A stretch of 5,136 nucleotides of DNA from the NCBI GenBank assembly GCA_013139625.1, contig WTAK01000176.1, positions 1-5,136 of the forward strand. The letters are read 5' to 3'. The position numbers were made by a program, and so were the translations under genes. Shown here piece after piece: positions 1 through 5,136 of the stretch. A model generated the notes under the pieces. It was not told where the DNA came from. It was given only the letters and a program-made list of their open reading frames with translations, and ran no database searches. This DNA comes from Candidatus Delongbacteria bacterium. Lineage in GTDB: Bacteria > UBA4055. Every line of letters begins with the position of its first letter. Within the stretch, counting starts at the first letter, position 1.

Positions 1-1236
1 GAAGAGAATTTTATTGATTGCATAATCTGGAAAAAAAGATATGGTGGTGGAGCTAAAGAGAAGTATCTTGTGAATTTACATGAATATATATTAATGTTTT
101 CAAAAAACAAAGATTATATTAAAACTATCACAATTCCAAATAATAAAGAGTTTATTGAAAAGTATTATACGAAAACGGATAAAAAATTTAATGAAAGAGG
201 CCCATACAGAACGCAGCCTCTCGAAGCTGCAAAAAGTATGGGAGAGAGAAAAAATCTTGTGTATGATATTCCCGGTCCGAATGGCAATATAATTTCACCA
301 AAAAGACAATGGTTATGGTCTAAAGAGAGAACAATGGTAGCGTTGCAGAATGATGATTTAGAATTTAATCAGGATAAAGATGGTATTTGGACAGTAAATA
401 TTAAACAATATCAGTTTGATGTTGATGGAAATGAAAGAACATTAAAAGTAACTACAATCTTAGAGAATATATATACTCAGCATGGTACTAAAGAAATTGA
501 AAAGATATTTGGGAATGTAGATTATTTTCCATACCCAAAACCTTCGTCAATTGTAAAATTTATTGCAAAATTCGGCTCTGACAAAGAAGATATTATACTT
601 GATTTCTTTTCAGGTTCTGCTTCAACAGCACAAGGAATAATAGACCTAAACAACGAAGTAAATACAGCACGAAAATATATATTAGTACAAATGCCTGAGA
701 AAACTGATGAAAAATCGGAAGCATTTAAAGCTGGATATGAGACAATTTCTGATATTGGTAAAGAGCGAATACGTAGAGTGATAAAGAAAATCAATAAAGA
801 GCAAGAAGGTAAACTTGATTTAGAAGGGAACGAAAATCAAGATTTAGGATTCAAAGTATTTAAATTACAGAAATCTAATTTTAAAATTTGGCGTACAAAA
901 ATAGAAAGTAAAGAACAACTTTTAAATCAAATGCAAGAACACCTTGAACCATTGGATGAAAATGCAGAATTAGAATATGTTCTTTATGAATTACTTTTAA
1001 AATCAGGTATTTCACTTACTGCAAAGATTGTAGAAAAAGAAGGTTTTTACCTTGTAAATGATAACGAAATTGCTTTAATTCTAAATAAGGTAAATAAAGA
1101 TATTATGAAAGCAGTTATAGAACAAAAACCGAGAAAAGTAATAACGCTTGATAGATTGTTCAATAATAACGATCAGTTAAAAACAAATACAGCATTGCAA
1201 ATGAAAGATGCTGAAATAGAATTTAAGGTGGTGTAA
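1..1236 (+). CDS. mod: Type III restriction-modification DNA methyltransferase, Mod subunit (5'-truncated by window edge)
   Basis: This is the modification subunit of a type III R-M system. The family methylates N6 of adenine in an asymmetric site and supplies sequence recognition for the Mod-Res complex. The frame is open from base 1 (411 visible residues) and ends at TAA 1234-1236, so the start and the catalytic DPPY motif IV of this beta-class enzyme lie upstream. Visible residues 1-35 (EENFIDCIIWKK..., then HEYILMFSKN) match the segment that follows DPPY in Mod proteins. The middle part, up to about residue 150, should be the target-recognition region. FPYPKP is at 176-181 and the SAM-binding motif I (DFFSGSAST) at 201-209, followed by RKYILVQMPEKT and ISDIGKERIRR. 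The C-terminal domain has the conserved LDRLFNNNDQLKTN near 383. GTG at 70 is internal, not a start. No simple-sequence repeat of the kind that phase-varies some mod genes is seen in this part. The family call is near certain; the recognition site cannot be read. Confidence 0.95.
   Translation, partial: EENFIDCIIWKKRYGGGAKEKYLVNLHEYILMFSKNKDYIKTITIPNNKEFIEKYYTKTDKKFNERGPYRTQPLEAAKSMGERKNLVYDIPGPNGNIISPKRQWLWSKERTMVALQNDDLEFNQDKDGIWTVNIKQYQFDVDGNERTLKVTTILENIYTQHGTKEIEKIFGNVDYFPYPKPSSIVKFIAKFGSDKEDIILDFFSGSASTAQGIIDLNNEVNTARKYILVQMPEKTDEKSEAFKAGYETISDIGKERIRRVIKKINKEQEGKLDLEGNENQDLGFKVFKLQKSNFKIWRTKIESKEQLLNQMQEHLEPLDENAELEYVLYELLLKSGISLTAKIVEKEGFYLVNDNEIALILNKVNKDIMKAVIEQKPRKVITLDRLFNNNDQLKTNTALQMKDAEIEFKVV
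1225..1231 (+). promoter_or_regulatory. Ribosome binding site for the N6-methyltransferase gene
   Basis: AAGGTGG lies inside the last codons of mod, 7 nt before ATG 1239. Only two bases separate the mod stop codon from this ATG, so ribosomes finishing Mod are well placed to reinitiate. The site supports ATG 1239 over the next in-frame ATG, at codon 12. Confidence 0.7.
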
Positions 1237-1238
1237 GG

Positions 1239-4200
1239 ATGGGTTTAAAAGATATTTATAAAAAATTAAATATGACATCCGAAAATGGACTTAACATTAT
1301 TGAAGAAAATAAATGGAAAGGCAAATTACCGAAAAGATTAGAGTTCTTAATTGAAGAGAAATTAAAACCAAATGCCTTTTTTTGTTTTGATAACAAACCT
1401 TTAGTTTTATTCTATGATTCACCTAAAGACAGGAAAAAACTTTTCAAAGATATTTGGAATTTTAATGAATCAGCCATAGTTATAATAAACGAATCAGAAT
1501 CAATAGAAATCTATAATGGTTTTTCGTATTTAAAAAATGAAGAGACATTGGAGAAACTTGCTGATAAAAATAAAATTGAAGATTTTAGTTATTTTAATAT
1601 TGTTACAGGAAAATCAATAAGTGAATATGAAAAAGTTTTTAGTAATAAAAACAGAGTAGATTATTATCTTCTTGATAATATTAGAGAAGCTCATGATATT
1701 TTGATTGACACCTACAATCTTGATAGCTCAATCGCTAATGCTTTGATCGGGAAATGCATATTTATACGCTATTTAATAGATCGGGAAGTTAAACTTAATT
1801 TCGAAAATCAATCTCGAATATGGACAAATGATGAATTTTGTGATCTATTAAGTGATAAAGTGAAATTACTTAGATTTTTCAGTTATTTTCGGACTCAATT
1901 TAATGGTGAAGCCTTTCTAAGAAATGATGATAAATTAAAAGATATTCCTATCGAGGCTTTTTCTGTACTTAATGATTTATTGAAAGGAACAGAATTATCA
2001 AGTGGACAACAATCACTTTTTGATATATATGATTTTTCGATAATTCCAGTTGAATTTATCAGTAATGTTTATGAACATTTTATTGGTAAAGAAAACCAAG
2101 CTGAAAAAGGAGCTTATTATACTCCAAAATTCCTTGTTGATTACATTCTTTCTGAAACAGTTGAAAAATATTTTGATGATAATTCAGGCGAATATAATTG
2201 TAAAATACTTGATCCTTCTTGTGGCTCAGGAATTTTCTTGGTTGAAGGATTAAGAAGAATCATTGAACAATATTTAGAACTAAATAATAATAAAATCACT
2301 AAGAGTACACTGAAAAAAATTGCTGAAGAAAATATATTTGGTATAGACAAAGATGAAAAGGCCATTAATGTGGCAATATTTTCAATTTATCTTGCTCTGC
2401 TTGATTATCAAAATCCAAAAGAGATCGAAAATTTTACATTTCCTAATTTAATAAAGAATGGTAATTTCCACATTGAAGATTTTTTTGATCAAAAAGCAGA
2501 ATTTGATACTGATTTCCGTAATAAGAAATTCGATTTTATTCTAGGTAATCCACCTTGGAAACGCGGAGCAACAGATGATAATTTATTTTTAAAGTATATA
2601 GAATTTAGAAAAAATAAAGAAATACTGACAGATCATTTTAATAAAGAAGTTTATATCAGTAATAAAGAAATAGCTCAAGCTTTTCTATTACGAACAAGTG
2701 ATTTTAGTGGTGAAAAAACGAAATGTGCTTTAATTGTTACTAGTAAAACCTTATATAATTTAACTGCAGTAAAATTCAGGAAGTATTTCCTATATAATTT
2801 CTTTATTGACAAAGTATTTGAGCTAGCTCCGGTTAGAAGAGAAGTATTTGATAAATCTAATGGTAAAGCAATTGCTCCAGCATCAATATTATTTTTTAGA
2901 TATTCTAATGGTAAAAATACGGAGTCTAATGAATTAGCCCATCTCTGTCTGAAACCAAATAGGCTTTTTTCTTTATTCAAAATATTTGTTCTTCAAAGGT
3001 CAGATATCAAGAAAGTAATTCAAAAACGACTCATGGATTACGATTGGTTATGGAAAGTACTTGTTTACGGTAGTTATATGGATTTTAATTTTATTAATAG
3101 ATTGAGAGATGACTATAAAACAATTGATGATTTAATTGGTCATGGTGACGAATTCTTAGTCAAACAAGGATTGAAAATAAAAGATGGTAATAAAAAAAAT
3201 GATGTAAAAGAATTACAAGGTATGGCATATCTAAAAACTAATGCATTAAATCAAAATTTTATTAATCCACAAAATGATACATGGACAGAAAATCAAGTTG
3301 GATACATATATAAAGATAATAAGGGAAATTATTCCAAATTATTCACACCTCCAATTTTGTTAATTAGAGGGGGAGTTAGTAATCGATTTGAATCTGTTGC
3401 AGCTATCTCCTATAAAAAACTTGTTTTTAAGAGTTCACTTACTGCGATTAAAACGGATAATAGTAACCTGCCAATATTAAAAACTATTAGTGCTTTACTT
3501 AATTCAACGCTATTTTCATACAATATTTTACAAACTGGTTCGTCTGTTGGTATTGAAAGAGATGAATCAGAAGATAAAGAAAAATGGTTGATGCCTTATG
3601 CTGACAATCCTAAGTTCATAGAAACAATTGAACAAATAGAAAATATCAATTCGACCATTTACAAAGAAAAGCAAAAACCCTTAAATCCTAAAGTTCCAAA
3701 ATTAGAATCAAACAAACTAAAACATATAGATAAACTTAATAAAGAAGTATTTAAAAGTTTTGACTTGAATGAGCAAGAATATGCTCTCATTGATTACTCT
3801 ATTAATTTTACAATTCCTTTAATTATGAAACATAAAGGATACGAGCAAAATCTCTTTTCTCCTATTCACTTCAATGGGAAATTGTTAAATGATTATATTA
3901 ATGTATTTCTTTCTCGCTTCAAGCATTCATTTAAAGAGAAACATTTAAAAGCAGAGATATGGCATACTAATAATATTATTGGAATATTTTTTAAGGTTGA
4001 AACAAAAAAATCATCAAAGAATAAAACAATCGAATGGAAAAAGCATGGGAATGATGATTTATTAAAAAAGATTGCATCACTTGGTACTGAGAAAATCACA
4101 GAAAATTTATTTATTCAAAAAGATATTCGAGGATTTGAAAAAGAAGGATTTTATATCATAAAACCTAATGAGATAAAGCTATGGCATAAAGCTATGGCAT

Positions 4201-4265
4201 ATCTTGATGTTAATGAATTTATGGATGCAATTTTGAAAGCAGGTAAAGAGGTTGTAAATGATTAG
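1239..4265 (+). CDS. Eco57I/type IIG-like N6-adenine DNA methyltransferase, 1008 aa
   Basis: This is a gamma-class adenine-N6 DNA methyltransferase, probably the modification and specificity chain of a second R-M system. Residues 1-110 form an accessory domain whose pattern (PLVLFYD at 54-60, DIWNF at 71-75, IEIYNGF at 89-95) resembles the N-terminus of large Eco57I-type enzymes; it has no evident PD-(D/E)XK active site. About 110-285 is a mostly helical linker. The catalytic domain starts with GAYYTP at 291-296, then motif I DPSCGSG at 325-331, the acidic GIDKDE at 368-373, and motif IV NPPW at 437-440 (the common form is NPPY; W also occurs in this group). About 620-860 looks like a target-recognition region, with KQGLKIKDG from 642, PPILLIRGG near 705 and GSSVGIERDE from 767. 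About 885-1008 is a C-terminal domain I cannot name (FYIIKPNE at 971-978, LWHKAMAYLD from 981). No helicase and no nuclease domain is evident, unlike single-chain type IIG or type ISP enzymes; the next gene encodes a nuclease. The product methylates DNA in the cytoplasm. A BREX PglX-like or type I HsdM role is less likely, because none of their partners is present. Confidence 0.88.
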   Translation: MGLKDIYKKLNMTSENGLNIIEENKWKGKLPKRLEFLIEEKLKPNAFFCFDNKPLVLFYDSPKDRKKLFKDIWNFNESAIVIINESESIEIYNGFSYLKNEETLEKLADKNKIEDFSYFNIVTGKSISEYEKVFSNKNRVDYYLLDNIREAHDILIDTYNLDSSIANALIGKCIFIRYLIDREVKLNFENQSRIWTNDEFCDLLSDKVKLLRFFSYFRTQFNGEAFLRNDDKLKDIPIEAFSVLNDLLKGTELSSGQQSLFDIYDFSIIPVEFISNVYEHFIGKENQAEKGAYYTPKFLVDYILSETVEKYFDDNSGEYNCKILDPSCGSGIFLVEGLRRIIEQYLELNNNKITKSTLKKIAEENIFGIDKDEKAINVAIFSIYLALLDYQNPKEIENFTFPNLIKNGNFHIEDFFDQKAEFDTDFRNKKFDFILGNPPWKRGATDDNLFLKYIEFRKNKEILTDHFNKEVYISNKEIAQAFLLRTSDFSGEKTKCALIVTSKTLYNLTAVKFRKYFLYNFFIDKVFELAPVRREVFDKSNGKAIAPASILFFRYSNGKNTESNELAHLCLKPNRLFSLFKIFVLQRSDIKKVIQKRLMDYDWLWKVLVYGSYMDFNFINRLRDDYKTIDDLIGHGDEFLVKQGLKIKDGNKKNDVKELQGMAYLKTNALNQNFINPQNDTWTENQVGYIYKDNKGNYSKLFTPPILLIRGGVSNRFESVAAISYKKLVFKSSLTAIKTDNSNLPILKTISALLNSTLFSYNILQTGSSVGIERDESEDKEKWLMPYADNPKFIETIEQIENINSTIYKEKQKPLNPKVPKLESNKLKHIDKLNKEVFKSFDLNEQEYALIDYSINFTIPLIMKHKGYEQNLFSPIHFNGKLLNDYINVFLSRFKHSFKEKHLKAEIWHTNNIIGIFFKVETKKSSKNKTIEWKKHGNDDLLKKIASLGTEKITENLFIQKDIRGFEKEGFYIIKPNEIKLWHKAMAYLDVNEFMDAILKAGKEVVND
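4173..4198 (+). repeat. Perfect 13-bp tandem duplication inside the methyltransferase gene
   Basis: ATAAAGCTATGGC occurs twice head to tail (4173-4185 and 4186-4198) and is followed by ATA, the start of a third unit. It encodes part of IKLWHKAMAY, about 25 residues before the end of the 1008-aa protein. The period is not a multiple of three, so gain or loss of a unit would shift the frame. Confidence 0.9.
4246..4251 (+). promoter_or_regulatory. Ribosome binding site for the nuclease gene
   Basis: AAGAGG lies within the end of the methyltransferase gene, 6 nt before ATG 4258. The ATG overlaps the upstream stop (shared 8 bp, 4258-4265), which suggests coupled translation and roughly matched synthesis of the two proteins. 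Confidence 0.7.
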
Positions 4266-4929
4266 TACTATTGACGCTTCTGCTTTCAATTATTCAAATG
4301 AAATATACGAAACAGAATTTAAACAAATTCTTGCCGGAATTACAGAATGTTATAAGATGATGATAAAAGATAATATAAAAGTACCAAATAATGAAAATGG
4401 AATCAGAGATATTCTTTATTTAGAATATTTGAGAAAACAAGAAATAAGACTTAAAGTAGGTCTGATAGAATATAGAATTGATCGAGAAACACAAGAAGAT
4501 CATACAAATGGAAGAGTAGATCTGAGAATATTTTCAAAGAATGATTTCGAAAATTACGATGCAATTTATATAATTGAATGTAAACGGCTTGATAATACAA
4601 ACCTTACTGGTATGTCAGGTTTAAATGGAGAGTATATTAATAATGGAATTCAGAGGTTTGTATCAAATTATTATTCTTCTTATTACAATGTTAATGGGAT
4701 GATTGGTTTTGTTGTTCAGCAATTGGATATTCTTGATAATATCCAAAAGATTAATCAATTATTGGAAAACAATTTTCCAAATACAAATACTGTGAATTAT
4801 ATTGAATCAATTGATTTTATTGAAGATTTTGAATATTCATTTTACTCTATACATAGATCAAGCAATAAAGACATAAAATTATACCATTTAATGTTTGATT
4901 TTTCTGATAATATAGAGGAACAAAATTGA
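4258..4929 (+). CDS. Stand-alone PD-(D/E)XK-type restriction endonuclease-like protein, 223 aa
   Basis: This is a probable Mg-dependent DNA endonuclease. The core motif is visible: GRVDLRIF at 85-92 gives D88, and YIIECKRLD at 104-112 gives E107 and K109, the D...ExK triad of the PD-(D/E)XK fold with the hydrophobic strand expected before ExK. An upstream helix, NENGIRDILYLEYLRK (45-60), offers the usual acidic residue (E46 or E56). After ExK, residues 121-135 (GLNGEYINNGIQRFV) with Q132, and NGMIGFVVQ at 146-154, fit the following helix and strand of the fold. The C-terminus has the pattern SIHRSS...IKLYHLMFDF. The whole length is one nuclease domain, with no DNA-recognition, helicase or membrane segment, so it probably takes its target from a partner. 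The overlap with the methyltransferase gene makes that protein the best candidate; Res, encoded immediately after, already has its own nuclease in known families. The nuclease fold is well supported by motif; the exact family is not recognised and the pairing is inferred. Confidence 0.82.
   Translation: MISTIDASAFNYSNEIYETEFKQILAGITECYKMMIKDNIKVPNNENGIRDILYLEYLRKQEIRLKVGLIEYRIDRETQEDHTNGRVDLRIFSKNDFENYDAIYIIECKRLDNTNLTGMSGLNGEYINNGIQRFVSNYYSSYYNVNGMIGFVVQQLDILDNIQKINQLLENNFPNTNTVNYIESIDFIEDFEYSFYSIHRSSNKDIKLYHLMFDFSDNIEEQN
4915..4920 (+). promoter_or_regulatory. Ribosome binding site for res, deciding its TTG start
   Basis: GAGGAA lies 5 nt before TTG 4926, inside the last codons of the nuclease gene. 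The res frame has a stop at 4908-4910 (TAA) and no start codon between it and TTG 4926, so this site and this TTG together fix the start. Confidence 0.75.
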
Positions 4930-5136
4930 AACTCCATTTCGATCCAAATCAGAAATTCCAACACGATGCAATAAACTCTATTGTGGATATCTTTGAAGGG
5001 CAACCTTTGAATCAAGGAGATTTTAGTTTTTCCATCAGCACAGAAAACTATATGTTTCAAGATGGCGGTGTTGGCAATAGATTTGTGTTAAGTAAAGAAC
5101 AGATTCTTGAAAACATACAGGCTATTCAAAGGAAAA
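4926..5136 (+). CDS. res: Type III restriction enzyme Res subunit, N-terminus (3'-truncated by window edge)
   Basis: This is the start of the restriction subunit of the type III system, an SF2 ATPase/translocase with a C-terminal nuclease that cuts after Mod-directed recognition. Seventy codons are visible. They begin with KLHFDPNQKFQHDAINSIVD (2-21), then IFEGQPLNQGDFSFSI (22-37), the characteristic opening of Res proteins ahead of the helicase Walker A motif. The Q-rich start, DPNQKFQ, corresponds to the Q-motif region of this helicase family. The start is TTG 4926, which shares four bases (TTGA) with the stop of the nuclease gene; the first in-frame ATG is 5052, after the conserved N-terminus, so it cannot be the true start. 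A weak start at the end of a four-gene operon would keep the potentially toxic cleavage subunit low relative to Mod, though that effect is inferred. The helicase motifs and the nuclease lie beyond the right edge. Confidence 0.92.
   Translation, partial: MKLHFDPNQKFQHDAINSIVDIFEGQPLNQGDFSFSISTENYMFQDGGVGNRFVLSKEQILENIQAIQRK

Noticed and set aside
70..72. GTG as the start of the Mod gene
   Set aside because: The frame is open from base 1 and the residues encoded before 70 (EENFIDCIIWKK...) match conserved Mod sequence, so the gene continues from upstream.
522..794. Minus-strand reading frame of 90 codons
   Set aside because: It lies opposite the conserved motif I region of Mod and has no recognisable protein features; it is a shadow.
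1141..1238. Internal promoter for the embedded pair (TTGATA near 1148)
   Set aside because: No suitably spaced -10 box follows, and -10-like strings are common by chance at this base composition.
2050..2253. Plus-strand frame of 67 codons inside the methyltransferase gene
   Set aside because: It overlaps GAYYTP and the DPSCGSG motif I in another frame, with low-complexity Leu/Ile/Lys composition.
2675..2980. Minus-strand frame of 101 codons, with similar shorter ones at 2141-2365, 3893-4099 and 4842-5060
   Set aside because: All lie antisense to well-supported coding sequence and none shows a credible ribosome site with a recognisable product.
3192..3199. A8 tract, and A7 or T7 tracts near 31, 1377 and 4004, as phase-variation switches
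   Set aside because: Runs of 7-8 are expected in DNA this AT-rich, all frames are intact, and no longer tract or tetranucleotide repeat is present.
1239..4265. Identification as type I HsdM, BREX PglX or a DISARM methyltransferase
   Set aside because: No hsdS or hsdR, no brxC/pglZ and no drm genes are seen; the flanks are type III mod and res. Genes outside the window could still change this view.
5052..5054. ATG as the start of Res
   Set aside because: It lies downstream of the conserved Res N-terminus, while TTG 4926 has a good ribosome binding site and is the only start codon after the upstream in-frame stop.

Overview
The window is a single, tightly packed operon on the + strand from an AT-rich bacterium. 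The proteins are rich in Lys, Asn, Ile and Glu, and each junction carries a recognisable Shine-Dalgarno sequence. A low-GC Bacillota-type or Bacteroidota-type host would fit, but the sequence does not decide between them. There is no tRNA, rRNA, IS element, CRISPR array, terminator or convincing promoter, and essentially every base is coding. The promoter and the 5' part of the first gene lie upstream of the window, and most of the last gene lies downstream.

Layout: (1) 1-1236, the C-terminal two thirds or so of a type III restriction-modification Mod subunit (beta-class N6-adenine methyltransferase), cut by the left edge. (2) 1239-4265, a 1008-residue gamma-class N6-adenine DNA methyltransferase of the Eco57I/type IIG kind, with an N-terminal accessory domain, a catalytic domain (DPSCGSG and NPPW) and a probable target-recognition region. 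(3) 4258-4929, a 223-residue stand-alone PD-(D/E)XK-type nuclease. (4) 4926-5136, the first 70 codons of the type III Res subunit, starting at TTG and cut by the right edge.

The mod and res genes of a type III system are normally adjacent. Here a second methyltransferase plus nuclease pair sits between them. The junctions are a 2-bp gap, an 8-bp overlap and a 4-bp overlap, so all four products are probably made from one mRNA with coupled translation. The simplest reading is a nested restriction system: a split type IIG-like enzyme (methylation and specificity in one chain, cleavage in the other) embedded inside a type III system. A less conservative reading is one four-component defence system. 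This nested arrangement is the most notable feature of the window. The nesting is seen directly; the functional interplay is inference.
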